DNA from: an uncultured Actinomycetes bacterium
Lineage (GTDB): Bacteria > Actinomycetota > Acidimicrobiia > Acidimicrobiales > RAAP-2
Length of the DNA stretch: 51,963 nt
Assembly (NCBI GenBank): GCA_903825305.1
Contig: CAIKAC010000001.1
Span: forward strand, 1-51,963
Direction: 5' to 3'
Shown: in pieces, positions 1-8,982 of the stretch
How the letters are laid out: each line of letters begins with the position of its first letter
Numbering within the stretch: position 1 is the first letter of the stretch
The notes under the pieces: generated by a model
What the model was told of the DNA's origin: nothing
Database searches by the model: none
The model's input: only the letters and a program-made list of their open reading frames with translations
Program-made: the position numbers and the translations under genes

Positions 1-412
1 CAGGCGCAAAGTGGTAGCCCATGGGATTGAGCACCTTGGTCAAATCAAGATTCACCACACCAGGCTCAACCCAAGCAACACGATTCTCAAGATCGATCTC
101 AAGAATCTGATTCATCTTCATGGTGGACACCACGATCGGTGCACCGAGAGGAATTGCACCTCCAGCTAAACCAGTCCCTGCTCCGCGAGGCACGATGGCC
201 CGAGCGTACTCATTCGCGATACGCACAATGGCTTGAACCTCTTCTGCGCAGACAGGAAAGCAAACAGGACCGCATGAACCATCTTTAAAGATGGAAGCGT
301 CATGACTGAAGAGCGAGAGTTCGACGCCGTCATCTCGCACCCGTTCTGGACTCAGCGCACCTCGAAGACGAGCAACCAAATCCTGATCGCCCAATGGCGA
401 ACGATAAGTCAC
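1..412 (-). CDS. FAD-linked oxidase, glycolate oxidase GlcD-like (5' part, runs off the left edge)
   Basis: About 137 N-terminal residues are visible, read from a GTG at 412; the rest lies beyond base 1. The residues PRGAGTGLAGGAIP, at about residues 75-90, match the PP-loop of the PCMH-type FAD-binding fold, in which the flavin pyrophosphate is held by a Gly-rich loop. The following IVVSTMKMNQILEID and VEPGV stretches also fit that fold. Family members oxidise 2-hydroxy acids (glycolate, D-lactate) and pass electrons to quinone or a partner subunit; the exact substrate cannot be told from this fragment. No strong ribosome-binding site precedes the GTG. It follows qcrB on the same strand after 135 bases that contain a hairpin. 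Confidence 0.8.
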   Translation of the reverse strand, partial: MTYRSPLGDQDLVARLRGALSPERVRDDGVELSLFSHDASIFKDGSCGPVCFPVCAEEVQAIVRIANEYARAIVPRGAGTGLAGGAIPLGAPIVVSTMKMNQILEIDLENRVAWVEPGVVNLDLTKVLNPMGYHFAP

Positions 413-446
413 GACGGTAAATGGTCGCTGGCGAATTCCCTCATAG

Positions 447-473
447 CCCCGTAGGACTCACGAGGAGTCGGGG
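447..473 (-). terminator. Hairpin after qcrB, possible terminator
   Basis: CCCC-GACTC-CTCGT-GAGTC-CTAC-GGGG (minus-strand reading) forms a five-pair inner stem plus a four-pair outer stem with a small bulge. It sits 75 bases after the qcrB stop codon and before the next minus-strand gene. There is no T-run, so intrinsic termination is uncertain; it may only attenuate. Confidence 0.35.
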
Positions 474-547
474 ACTTCTCCAGGTCGATGTCACCACATT
501 TGATTGGTGAGCGCATGATCATTCCCATTTTCATGCGCCGGCTTTCG

Positions 548-2068
548 CTAGCGAGTGACGACCCGAGATCCCTCAATGGGCTCTTCAGCGCCGGGATCGA
601 GATCAATGAATGTCGGGATCGGCTCTGCGTCAAGTTCGTGGTGTCCGTCGCCAGGTCGAAGGTCGGCCGGAACGGTCTCATAAGCACCTTCGGTGGTACG
701 AATCACCACGTTAGGACGCTTACGCTTACCAGCCCCATCAACTTGTTGAAGCTCCTTGCAGAGAACCAAGGTCACCGGATAGGCGATGAGAGGCACGATG
801 ATCACGAGGACACGCATCAGCCACAGCATGGTGTTGAGCGAAATATGGAAGTAGTTCGCGAGCACGTCGGTAGAACTTGCCACAAAGAGCATGAACAAGA
901 ACGACAACATCGCGACACCGAACGCGGTGCGCTTGGGTCTGTCGCGTGGCCGGTCCAACAAGTTGTGCATGGCTGTGTCGCCGGTGTATTTGGCTTCGAT
1001 CGCCGGCCACACCTGGGCGATCGTGAACACGATGCCCGGGATGATCAGAGCGGGGATGAAGACCTCAAGCGGGATGGTGTGGCCAAAACCAGTCCACTCC
1101 CAAGCTGGGAAGATACGCAAGGCTCCGTCAAGCCAACCCATGTACCAGTCAGGCTGCACGGCATAGGAGATCTTGGCCGCCTCATATGGGCCGAACTGCC
1201 AAATGGGGTTGATCTGCGCGAGTCCGGCGAGCAGCGCGGTCACGCCCGTCACCAAGAAGATGAACCCCGTCGCCTTCGCGGCGAAGATCGGCATCATAGG
1301 AGCACCAACAACGTTGTTCTCGGTGCGACCCTTGCCCTTGAACTGCGTGTGCTTTTGGGTGACCAAGAGCACCAAGTGAGCAGTGACGAGACCCACGATG
1401 ATGGCCGGGATCAACAAGACGTGCAAGGTGTAGAAGCGGCTAATGATCATGGTGCCCGGGAAGTTGCCACCAAAGAGCAAGGTTGCCAAGGTTGAACCAA
1501 CGAGCGGAATGGACTCAACGATGGAGAAGGCAATGCGAAGACCGGTACCCGAGACCAAGTCGTCAGGAAGCGAGTAGCCAAGGAAGCCGTTCACGATCGC
1601 CAGGATCAACAGAATCGAACCAATGAGCCAGTTCGTTTCGCGTGGCTTGCGGAATGCTCCGGTAAAGAACACGCGGGCCATGTGTACCACGATGGCGCCG
1701 ACAAAAATGTCACAGGCCCAGTGGTGCATCTGGCGCATGAGCAACCCAGCTCGAACCGAGAAACTCAAGTCAACTGATGAGGCGTAGGCCTGGCTGACGC
1801 GCACGCCACGCAAGGGCAGGTACGGGCCGTGATAGACGACCAAGGACTGACTTGGCACGTAGTACAGGGTCAAGAAAATACCCGTAGCCAAGAGCACCAT
1901 AAATGAATACAGTGCGATCTCGCCCAGCATGAATGACCAGTGGTCAGGGAAGATCTTGTCCATGAGGGTACGACCCCCACGAGCGACTCCCAGCCGATCA
2001 TCAAGCTCGTTGAGCTTGTCGCCGATCGGGCCGTACGGGCTTTCAGACTTCTTCGTAGTGGAACTCAT
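548..2068 (-). CDS. qcrB: Cytochrome bc complex cytochrome b subunit
   Basis: A 506-residue membrane protein and the quinol-oxidising core of the bc (complex III) part of the actinobacterial bc-aa3 supercomplex. Two His pairs for heme b are visible in helices B and D (MHHWACDIFVGAIVVH and LHVLLIPAIIVGLVTAH). The Qo-site motif appears as PDWY rather than PEWY, as expected for actinobacteria. About eight to nine membrane segments are followed by a hydrophilic C-terminal tail of roughly 60 residues. The start overlaps the qcrA stop by four bases (ATGA), so the two are translationally coupled. It is the last gene of ctaE-qcrC-qcrA-qcrB. Confidence 0.96.
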   Translation of the reverse strand: MSSTTKKSESPYGPIGDKLNELDDRLGVARGGRTLMDKIFPDHWSFMLGEIALYSFMVLLATGIFLTLYYVPSQSLVVYHGPYLPLRGVRVSQAYASSVDLSFSVRAGLLMRQMHHWACDIFVGAIVVHMARVFFTGAFRKPRETNWLIGSILLILAIVNGFLGYSLPDDLVSGTGLRIAFSIVESIPLVGSTLATLLFGGNFPGTMIISRFYTLHVLLIPAIIVGLVTAHLVLLVTQKHTQFKGKGRTENNVVGAPMMPIFAAKATGFIFLVTGVTALLAGLAQINPIWQFGPYEAAKISYAVQPDWYMGWLDGALRIFPAWEWTGFGHTIPLEVFIPALIIPGIVFTIAQVWPAIEAKYTGDTAMHNLLDRPRDRPKRTAFGVAMLSFLFMLFVASSTDVLANYFHISLNTMLWLMRVLVIIVPLIAYPVTLVLCKELQQVDGAGKRKRPNVVIRTTEGAYETVPADLRPGDGHHELDAEPIPTFIDLDPGAEEPIEGSRVVTR

Positions 2069-2997
2069 GAGCGCTCCCAGAATCCCGGGCCAACGGGTTG
2101 GTTATAGCCACCTTGCGACCTGACGTATCCACGGCCATCGACATACAGCGGAAGCTGCGGAAGAGGACGAGGGGCCGGGCCGAAGGTGGGCTCACCACCG
2201 TTGGCGACGCTGAACATTGATTGGTGACAGGGACAGACCAGCATTTCGAGCTGTTGCTCGTAGAGACCAACGGGGCAACCCAAGTGCGTGCACAACTTGG
2301 AATAGGCCACATAGCCAGACGGGCCCCACGATTCTCGACCAGGTCGAGTGGTGAAATCCGTCGTCGCAAGGCGAATCAAGACCGTTTGGTCAACGGCTTG
2401 GCCGTTGTCGGTGTCTTGGTATCCCATGGGGAAGACCGTCACGATGCCACCAACGGCAACGTCGCCAACCTTGACGGGGCGTCCCGTGGAATCCACCAGG
2501 TACGACCCGGCCTTCCAGTCCGTGGTCTTCAGTGAATTCTTGGGAAGTGGCCCGAGCGAGCGGATGAGGGGGAATGCAGCGACAACACCAAAGACACCAA
2601 GTGCTGCACCAGCGAGGCCACCAAGGACCTTGCGACGTCCCAGAATGCCGAGGTTGCGCTCCACAACAGCAGCAGCGAATGCGTTGCGCTGCTCGTCTGA
2701 GCTCGCCACCTTGTGGCGCTCTTCCACAAAGGGACCCTTGGGCATGAGGTACTTGCCCCACGCTGTAACGCCAAATCCAAGGAGCACCATGCCGAGGCCG
2801 AGGGTGACCCCAAAGGTCCATGCCGGCCAGTTCACCCAGTAGGCGAAACCAAACATGACAAACGAAACCAAGCCAAAGAACATGGCTACGGCAATGAGCT
2901 GCTCCATGCGGCGCGGGTTTCGAGCCAGCGGCTGCATGTGGGGATCGTCGATACTCACTGAGGAAATCGACACCGGGGTGTGCTGGTCAGCACTCAC
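2065..2997 (-). CDS. qcrA: Rieske iron-sulfur subunit of the cytochrome bc complex
   Basis: A 310-residue Rieske protein. The 2Fe-2S cluster motifs are CTHLGC at about residue 235 and CPCHQS at about residue 253, giving the expected two Cys and two His ligands and the disulfide Cys pair. Three hydrophobic segments in the N-terminal half (two near residues 35-80 and one near 125-150) match the actinobacterial form, which has three transmembrane helices rather than one. It carries electrons from quinol at QcrB to the QcrC hemes. It overlaps qcrC and qcrB by four bases on each side. Confidence 0.96.
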   Translation of the reverse strand: MSADQHTPVSISSVSIDDPHMQPLARNPRRMEQLIAVAMFFGLVSFVMFGFAYWVNWPAWTFGVTLGLGMVLLGFGVTAWGKYLMPKGPFVEERHKVASSDEQRNAFAAAVVERNLGILGRRKVLGGLAGAALGVFGVVAAFPLIRSLGPLPKNSLKTTDWKAGSYLVDSTGRPVKVGDVAVGGIVTVFPMGYQDTDNGQAVDQTVLIRLATTDFTTRPGRESWGPSGYVAYSKLCTHLGCPVGLYEQQLEMLVCPCHQSMFSVANGGEPTFGPAPRPLPQLPLYVDGRGYVRSQGGYNQPVGPGFWERS

Positions 2998-3956
2998 GAC
3001 CTATCTCCAATCCAGAAGGCAATCAAAGCAAGGATTCCAACGCCAAGGGCAAGACCCACAAAGCCTTCGGCCACAGGGCCCAATCCACCAAGTCCGAAAC
3101 CACCAGGGTTGCTTGGGTGCTGGATGTAGCCAGTGACATAGGCGACGATGTTGCGCACCTGGGCGTCTGAGAGATTTCCGGTAAAGCGCGGCATGTTGCC
3201 CGGGCCCGTACGGATCGCCTCGGCAACTTGAGTGGCTGGAATGTTGCGAAGACTTGGTGCATTCGTACCAGCGGCCAGTGCGTCACCACCACCAGTAATG
3301 GTGTGACATGCGGCGCAGTTCAGCGCAAAGAGCGAGAATCCATCGCTGACACTGGCACTCGAAATCGAGTTGATGTGCGGAATGTAAGGAGTAGCTGGGT
3401 CCAGCGAGTTCACCCACGCAGCGATAGCTAGAGCATCGGTGTGACTGAGGCGAGGTGGGTGGCGTTCTGCTTGAACACTTCGTGGGTCCGCAGCGGGCAT
3501 GCGGCCCGACTCGACCCAGAAGTCAATGGTTGCTGGGCCAAGTCCCCGAAGGTTTGGATAGGCACCAGGCGTGCCATTGGCCGGCACGCCATTTGCTTCG
3601 ACGCCGTGGCACGATGCGCAGTTTTGCATGAACACCGCTTCACCGAGAGGGATCAGCGATGACGATGGTGCAACGTAGGTGATGTTCTTGTTGCCATAGG
3701 CCACCAACTTGCCCGAGCTATTGAACACCTGCACGCTGGAGTTCGCCGTTCCGGCGTTCTCTCGGGTGGTCTGATATGCCGCGTTGGGGACCGTGGTGGT
3801 CGTAGTTGCCGCTTGGGCTTGCGCCACCGTTCCAGCTGCAGTGGTCGGCGTCGTCGATGCTCCCGCGCCGCTGCCTGCAACTACTGAAATCGCTCCGAGG
3901 ACGGCAACCCCAAGGACTGCTGCCGGGGCCAGAGCACGAATAATTCGACGATTCAC
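2994..3956 (-). CDS. qcrC: Di-heme cytochrome c subunit of the bc complex
   Basis: About 320 residues. An N-terminal hydrophobic segment (signal anchor) is followed by a Thr/Ala-rich linker, two cytochrome c domains with CASCH (about residue 110) and CAACH (about 212), and a C-terminal membrane helix. Met-containing segments GRMP and GNMP are probable axial ligands. Two fused c-type hemes replace a mobile cytochrome c in actinobacteria and pass electrons directly to the aa3 oxidase. I chose the GTG at 3956 because GAGG lies six bases upstream. A GTG at 3968 overlapping the ctaE stop, or a start at 4004, are alternatives in the same frame but lack a good ribosome-binding site. Confidence 0.94.
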   Translation of the reverse strand: MNRRIIRALAPAAVLGVAVLGAISVVAGSGAGASTTPTTAAGTVAQAQAATTTTTVPNAAYQTTRENAGTANSSVQVFNSSGKLVAYGNKNITYVAPSSSLIPLGEAVFMQNCASCHGVEANGVPANGTPGAYPNLRGLGPATIDFWVESGRMPAADPRSVQAERHPPRLSHTDALAIAAWVNSLDPATPYIPHINSISSASVSDGFSLFALNCAACHTITGGGDALAAGTNAPSLRNIPATQVAEAIRTGPGNMPRFTGNLSDAQVRNIVAYVTGYIQHPSNPGGFGLGGLGPVAEGFVGLALGVGILALIAFWIGDRS

Positions 3957-3964
3957 CTTGCGCC

Positions 3965-4561
3965 TCACTTGAGCAGGAAGAGGCAGGAGTAAAGACCTAC
4001 CCATACGATGTCAACGAAGTGCCAGTAGTAGCTCACGCCTTGGAAAACGCTGAGCTCACCGGGGTCTCCACCCTTGTCACCACGAAGGCGACCCAAGAGC
4101 AAGATCATGGCCACGATGCCGATGAACACGTGAATACCGTGCAGGCCAGTCGTGATGTAGAAGATGGAGCCATATGAGTTGGTGTACCACCGTGTCTCAA
4201 AGTGCGTCCATTCATAGACTTGGTTCGCCAAGAAAATGGCACCCATGACGATGGATACCACCAGCCAGAACTTTGCCTTCTTGCGCTCGCCACACTCAAA
4301 TCGATAGAGCGCAGCCCACATCGTCCCCGAAGAGGCCACCAAAATGATGGTGAAAATGCCCGCCTGCAAGGTGTCGAGGTGCGTCCCAACTGGGGGCCAC
4401 GAGGTGAGGTGAGCGCGGATGGTAAACAGAGCCGCAAAGAGGCCGGAGAAGAACATCAATTCCGAGCCCAGCCAAATCATCACGCCAATGGCGAGCATGG
4501 GTGGCCGGTCGTGGACGATGCGCTTATTTCCTGCTGGCGGAGACACAGCTGCTTGGGTCAC
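3965..4561 (-). CDS. ctaE: Cytochrome c oxidase subunit III
   Basis: About 199 residues from a GTG at 4561, with AGGA nine bases upstream. A TTG at 4600 or 4639 could extend it, but would exceed the usual actinobacterial length of about 200. Five membrane segments are visible; WLGSELMFFSGLFAALFTIRA and GLHGIHVFIG are typical of subunit III. It is a structural subunit of the aa3 terminal oxidase. The first gene of ctaE-qcrC-qcrA-qcrB, it ends eight bases before the chosen qcrC start. The catalytic subunits I and II (ctaD, ctaC) are not in the window, as is usual where ctaE travels with qcr. Confidence 0.93.
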   Translation of the reverse strand: MTQAAVSPPAGNKRIVHDRPPMLAIGVMIWLGSELMFFSGLFAALFTIRAHLTSWPPVGTHLDTLQAGIFTIILVASSGTMWAALYRFECGERKKAKFWLVVSIVMGAIFLANQVYEWTHFETRWYTNSYGSIFYITTGLHGIHVFIGIVAMILLLGRLRGDKGGDPGELSVFQGVSYYWHFVDIVWVGLYSCLFLLK

Positions 4562-4649
4562 AGAATCAGTTCCTGTTGTGCTCGGGAGGGTCAGATTCAA
4601 CCCTAGTCCGCCCTGACAGGCCCTTATGACAACTCCCAAAGAGGCAGAA

Positions 4650-6890
4650 TCAGAGACTTTCCACCGGGAAGGGTTCAGTGGAGACCACGTGAAGCACCTT
4701 GGTGGGACGGGTCATGGCGACGTAGAGCGTCCGCAGGCCCCGTGGGTTGGGCCGAGCCCCACCAGCTCGGGCAATCAGGCCCGCTTCGACCACAATTGCC
4801 GCATCGAATTCGAGCCCATTAGCTTCATCGGATCGGAGGAGGACGAGCGAATCTTCAAGACCGCCTTCGCCACGTTCGGGGTCAGCAAACGCCACCTGTT
4901 GGGCTCTCAAGGCATCGGCAATCGCTCCGCAGAGTTCAGGTGGGGCCAAAATAACGCCCCGACCTGGGGAAACACTTGCCAAGGCCGCAACGGCTGCACG
5001 GACCACGCTGTTGGCAAGCTCAGTGGCGTCAACCTGTTCGATGATGGGGGCAATCCCCGATCGACGCACTGGCGTCGGGGCGACCAGGCCAGTACCCGAA
5101 GCTGCGAGCACGGGTTCAGAGGCCGCAATCACTTCCGCAGGTGTTCGGTAACTCACCGAGAGTTCCACGTAGGTGGGTTCCTTCTTCGGCGCCAGATGCC
5201 CCAAGACGTCTTGCCAGCCTCCAGGCGTCCACGGTCCAGTGGCTTGGGCCAAGTCACCGACCACCGTCATCGACCCTGAGAGCGACCTGCGTTGCAGCAT
5301 CCTGAGTTGCATCGGGGAGAGGTCCTGCACTTCATCCACCACAATGTGGCCAAAGGACGCAATGTCGTCTTCGCCATGATCGCGACGAGGTTCTTCCGCA
5401 TCGAGACCTGGCCAGGCATCGTGGCGAGGGGCACTCTTTTTCTTGGAAGCTCGACGAGGTCCGAGCAAGGGACGCAACTCATCGATAAGTGCCGCATCGG
5501 CGACCGTCCAGTTCACTTCTTCCAACGTGGCTGAACGGGGGCGAGCCAACAGCTCAACTTCAAAATCATCGAGGAGCCCTGGAGCAGCTGCCTTAATGAG
5601 TGCTGGCGCTCCAAAGAAGTCATGAAGTAATTCGTGGGGACTCAGGCGAGGCCACATGCGGCGCAGCGCTTCCACGATTTCGGGAGTTTGCAGCACCGCG
5701 CGAGCGAATTCGCTTCGATCGAATTCTTCGGCACCTTCTTCAATACCGAGTCGATTTCGATATTGCGTTTCGAGCGTTGCGGCAATTTCTTGTTCAACAA
5801 GACGGCGGCGCGGATTGTGAGGACCACCACGTCGACGAACTCGATTAATGATGTCCTCGGATTTGGCGACGCTCAGGCGAAGCGTCACAGCTCCATAGGG
5901 AATGGCCAAGTCTTGGCGAAGGGCTCGCTGGCGCGTTCTCACCGCTCGCGCCATCACCTGCGCCATGCGAGCATCACCTTTGAGCTTTGCAATCTCGTCG
6001 GCATCTACACCGCGCACCTTCACTTCGGGCACTAAGCCAGCGATCGTCGACAAGGTGACTCCGGTCTCGCCAAGTGAAGGAAGTACTTGCTCGATGTAGG
6101 TCAAAAAGAGCGGGTTGGGCCCAACGACTAAGACACCTTGGCGCTCAAGGGGAAAGCGATAGGTGTAGAGCAAGTAAGCAGCCCGGTGGAGAGCCACCGC
6201 AGTCTTACCCGTTCCTGGGCCTCCCTGTACGAGCAACACACCAGGAAGCGGTGCGCGAATGATTTCGTCTTGTTCGCGCTGAATCGTGCCGATGATGTCG
6301 CCCATGACACCAGTACGGGCTCGGCCCAATGCAGCGAGTAAGGCACCTCGGCCTCCCAGGGCGACACCGGTTTCGATGAGACCCTCGCGCATTTCGATGG
6401 CCCCTTCGTCGCTGGAAGGAACGTGCAGCTCGCCGTCGTCACCAGCGAAATATTCGTCTTCAACGCCAATGACTTCGCGAATGTGGGTAGCGATGTGTCG
6501 ACGACGAACCAGACCCATCGGGTCGAGACCTGTTGCTCGATAGAAGGGTTCGACAATAGGTGCGCGCCAGTCGATGATGAGCGGCTCGCGATGTTCGTCA
6601 GAGACGGCGAGTCGACCGATGTGAAATACCTCAGGCTCTTCATCATCGCCAGTACCGACATCAATGCGACCAAAACACAGGGCTTGGTCGCCGACTTCAA
6701 GTTGCTCTAAACGCGCGAGCGAGGTGCGCACCACGATGTCGCGCTCGGTTCGAGACTGAAAGGTGCCACCTTTCGTGCTGGACAAGACCTCATCCAACAT
6801 GGAGCGCGCTTCGCCTCGCATGAAGTCAAGGGAACGATAGGCATGATCAAGGAACTGCTGCTCCTCAGCAATTTCTCGTTCATGCGACAT
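4650..6890 (-). CDS. HelD-like UvrD/Rep-family helicase (RNA polymerase recycling type)
   Basis: A 746-residue superfamily 1 NTPase. The Walker A motif GGPGTGKTA lies near residue 225, the Walker B region HIVVDEVQD in the second half, motif IV-V SVSYRTPAEVI later, and motif VI YVAMTRPTK close to the C terminus. The N-terminal ~200 residues begin with a helical stretch (EQQFLDHAYRSLDFMRGEA) and a segment with IIDWRAPIVEPFYRA. Both are hallmarks of HelD proteins, in which the N-terminal coiled coil enters the RNA polymerase secondary channel. Known HelD proteins free stalled RNA polymerase, and some relatives protect against rifampicin. It lies upstream of ctaE on the same strand with 88 bases between. 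A role as a DNA helicase cannot be excluded from sequence alone. Confidence 0.9.
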   Translation of the reverse strand: MSHEREIAEEQQFLDHAYRSLDFMRGEARSMLDEVLSSTKGGTFQSRTERDIVVRTSLARLEQLEVGDQALCFGRIDVGTGDDEEPEVFHIGRLAVSDEHREPLIIDWRAPIVEPFYRATGLDPMGLVRRRHIATHIREVIGVEDEYFAGDDGELHVPSSDEGAIEMREGLIETGVALGGRGALLAALGRARTGVMGDIIGTIQREQDEIIRAPLPGVLLVQGGPGTGKTAVALHRAAYLLYTYRFPLERQGVLVVGPNPLFLTYIEQVLPSLGETGVTLSTIAGLVPEVKVRGVDADEIAKLKGDARMAQVMARAVRTRQRALRQDLAIPYGAVTLRLSVAKSEDIINRVRRRGGPHNPRRRLVEQEIAATLETQYRNRLGIEEGAEEFDRSEFARAVLQTPEIVEALRRMWPRLSPHELLHDFFGAPALIKAAAPGLLDDFEVELLARPRSATLEEVNWTVADAALIDELRPLLGPRRASKKKSAPRHDAWPGLDAEEPRRDHGEDDIASFGHIVVDEVQDLSPMQLRMLQRRSLSGSMTVVGDLAQATGPWTPGGWQDVLGHLAPKKEPTYVELSVSYRTPAEVIAASEPVLAASGTGLVAPTPVRRSGIAPIIEQVDATELANSVVRAAVAALASVSPGRGVILAPPELCGAIADALRAQQVAFADPERGEGGLEDSLVLLRSDEANGLEFDAAIVVEAGLIARAGGARPNPRGLRTLYVAMTRPTKVLHVVSTEPFPVESL

Positions 6891-7015
6891 AGGACTAATT
6901 CCCCCAAAACAGGTGAACTGCAGAGTCTAATTGGGGAAAATGAACTTGTTCTGAAGTCTTTGGCTCGGCCCTCCCCCTACGATAGGAACCGCCCTATTGA
7001 GGAGGCCGAATCACC

Positions 7016-8074
7016 GTGACCAAAACGCTAGCCACCGCCCCATTTCTGGCGGCTTGCCGGGGAGAGGAGCCGTCTCGGCTCCCCGTGTGGTTCATGCGCC
7101 AAGCTGGGCGCTCGCTTCCTGAATACCGGGCCTTGCGAGGATCGGGTTCGATTTTGGATGCCATTGCTGATCCCAGCATTTCGGCGGAGGTCACCTTGCA
7201 GCCGGTGCGACGCTACGGCGTGGACGCTGCCGTGCTCTTTAGCGACATCGTGGTTCCGGTCCACGCGGTTGGCTTTGGCATCGACGTGGTCCCTGGACGC
7301 GGCCCCGTCGTCGAGCAGCCCTTTGCCCATGAGCGCGACTTAGAGCGCCTACGTCCACTCAACCCAGAACAAGACATCGCCTACGTAATTGAGACGGTGG
7401 AAAAGGTTGTTGAAGAACTCGATGAAACCACCGCGCTGATCGGGTTCGCTGGTGCACCCTTCACCGTGGCGAGCTACCTCGTTGAGGGAGGTCCCTCGAG
7501 AACCTTCACCAAGGTGAAGGCGCTCATGCACCGAGAACCCGAACTGTGGGCACAACTGGCTGATCGACTCGCCGATTTGGCCATTGCGTTTACAGGGGCG
7601 CAAATTGATGCCGGAGCCGATGCCATTCAACTCTTTGACTCCTGGGCTGGTTCACTGAGCCCCGATGAATACCAGCGCTTTGCCATGCCCGCCACCATCA
7701 AGGTCATGGATGCACTTGCGAGCCGTGGTGTGCCGCGAATTCTCTTTGGGGTGGGCACCGGAGAGCTGCTCAGCTTGATGGCAACCACTGGGGCTGACGT
7801 CATCGGCGTTGACTGGCGCGTGCCGCTCGATGTGGCGACGAAGCGAATTGGGAATCATCCTCTGCAGGGCAACCTCGACCCAGCCCTGCTCTTCGCGGGT
7901 GAAACCGTGATCGCTGATGCCACCCGAGATGTCATCCGAAGGGGTGCCAGCGCACCTGGTCACATCTTTAATCTCGGCCACGGCGTAATGCCAGATATGG
8001 ATCCCGATGCCCTGAAGTTCGTCGTGGATCTGGTCCACACCGAAGGCGTCACTATTGCAAAGGAAGCACAATGA
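7016..8074 (+). CDS. hemE: Uroporphyrinogen decarboxylase
   Basis: 352 residues, the full family length. The substrate-binding WFMRQAGRSLPEYR sits near the N terminus and the catalytic Asp lies in LFSDIVVP; GFAGAPFTVASYL and the C-terminal NLGHGV are also conserved. It removes four acetate carboxyls from uroporphyrinogen III to give coproporphyrinogen III in the cytoplasm. The GTG start is supported by GAGGAGG ten bases upstream (6999-7005). It heads hemE-hemH-hemY, overlapping hemH by four bases. The 125-base gap to the divergent helicase gene must carry its promoter, but I could not pick out clear hexamers. Confidence 0.97.
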   Translation: MTKTLATAPFLAACRGEEPSRLPVWFMRQAGRSLPEYRALRGSGSILDAIADPSISAEVTLQPVRRYGVDAAVLFSDIVVPVHAVGFGIDVVPGRGPVVEQPFAHERDLERLRPLNPEQDIAYVIETVEKVVEELDETTALIGFAGAPFTVASYLVEGGPSRTFTKVKALMHREPELWAQLADRLADLAIAFTGAQIDAGADAIQLFDSWAGSLSPDEYQRFAMPATIKVMDALASRGVPRILFGVGTGELLSLMATTGADVIGVDWRVPLDVATKRIGNHPLQGNLDPALLFAGETVIADATRDVIRRGASAPGHIFNLGHGVMPDMDPDALKFVVDLVHTEGVTIAKEAQ

Positions 8075-8982
8075 GCAAAATCGGCGTACTCGTCATGGCC
8101 TACGGCACCCCCGGGAGCCGAGAAGAGGTTGAGCCCTACTACACGCGTATTCGTCACGGGCGGCCACCCACCCAAGAACAACTCGACGACCTGATCCGAC
8201 GCTACGAGGCCATTGGGGGCATCTCGCCTCTCAACGAGCTCACGCAAGCCCAGGTAGCGGGCATTGCCCAAGGCCTCGAAGAACTCGCCCCGGGTCGTTT
8301 CGATGTGAGGTTTGGTTCGAAATATACGAGTCCCAGCATCGAAGAGACGGCAGCGGCGTTTGTGGCTGATGGCATCACGGAAGTTGTCGGTCTTACCTTG
8401 ACCCCTCATGCAGCCTCCATGGGCTCAGCTGAATACATGGAGCGAGCCAAGACGGCGCTAGGGCCCGACATCGACTTTCACCCGATTATGTATTGGTACG
8501 ACACCCCGGGCTTTCTTGAGATCTTGGCCGACAAAGTAAGGGTTGCGATTGCCTCGCTTCCCACATCGCTACAAGCCAATCCCCTCGTACTCTTCACCGC
8601 GCACTCCCTTCCCGTTCGAATTCTTGAATCGGGCGACACCTATCCCGAGCAGTTGGCTGATAGCGCGCAACGCATTGCCGACCTTGCGGGACTGTCGCGC
8701 CATGAAGTGGCATGGCAGAGTGCTGGGCGTACCCCCGATCCTTGGCTCGGCCCCGACATTCTCGAAGTGATTGCCGCACTTCCGGCGCGAGACGAACACG
8801 CATTGGTCATTTGCCCCGTTGGCTTTGTCGCAGACCACCTTGAAGTGCTCTTTGACGTCGACATCGACGCCCAACGAGTCGCTGCTGAATCTGGCGTTAC
8901 CTTGGCGCGGACCACATCGCTCAATGCCGATCCCGCGTTCACCACTGTTTTGGCCAAGCGGGTCTTACAGGAATGCCCGTGA
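8071..8982 (+). CDS. hemH: Ferrochelatase family (probably coproporphyrin III ferrochelatase)
   Basis: 303 residues. VLVMAYGTPGS opens the fold, YTRIRHGRPP and GGISPLNELT follow, and the metal-inserting His lies in FTAHSLPVRI near residue 178. The distal HALVICPVGFVADHLEVLFDVD contains the conserved Glu/Asp metal channel. In actinobacteria this family inserts iron into coproporphyrin III (CpfC) ahead of decarboxylation by ChdC. That assignment is from the lineage, not from a residue I can see. ATGA overlap with hemE and a ten-base overlap with hemY show one operon. Confidence 0.95.
   Translation: MSKIGVLVMAYGTPGSREEVEPYYTRIRHGRPPTQEQLDDLIRRYEAIGGISPLNELTQAQVAGIAQGLEELAPGRFDVRFGSKYTSPSIEETAAAFVADGITEVVGLTLTPHAASMGSAEYMERAKTALGPDIDFHPIMYWYDTPGFLEILADKVRVAIASLPTSLQANPLVLFTAHSLPVRILESGDTYPEQLADSAQRIADLAGLSRHEVAWQSAGRTPDPWLGPDILEVIAALPARDEHALVICPVGFVADHLEVLFDVDIDAQRVAAESGVTLARTTSLNADPAFTTVLAKRVLQECP

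Noticed and set aside
409-531. A minus-strand open frame of about 41 residues between qcrB and the GlcD-like gene, ending in a GTGA overlap with the GlcD start
   Set aside because: The overlap is suggestive of coupling, but the frame covers the hairpin after qcrB, lacks a good ribosome-binding site and matches no family I know. I treated it as chance.
488-1495. A 335-residue plus-strand frame antisense to qcrB
   Set aside because: His/Asp/Glu-rich composition is the reverse complement of membrane-helix codons; QcrB is unmistakable on the other strand.
6891-7015. Promoter hexamers between the helicase gene and hemE
   Set aside because: TACGAT and TAGACT resemble -10 boxes, but neither has a -35 box at 16-18 bases, so I list none.
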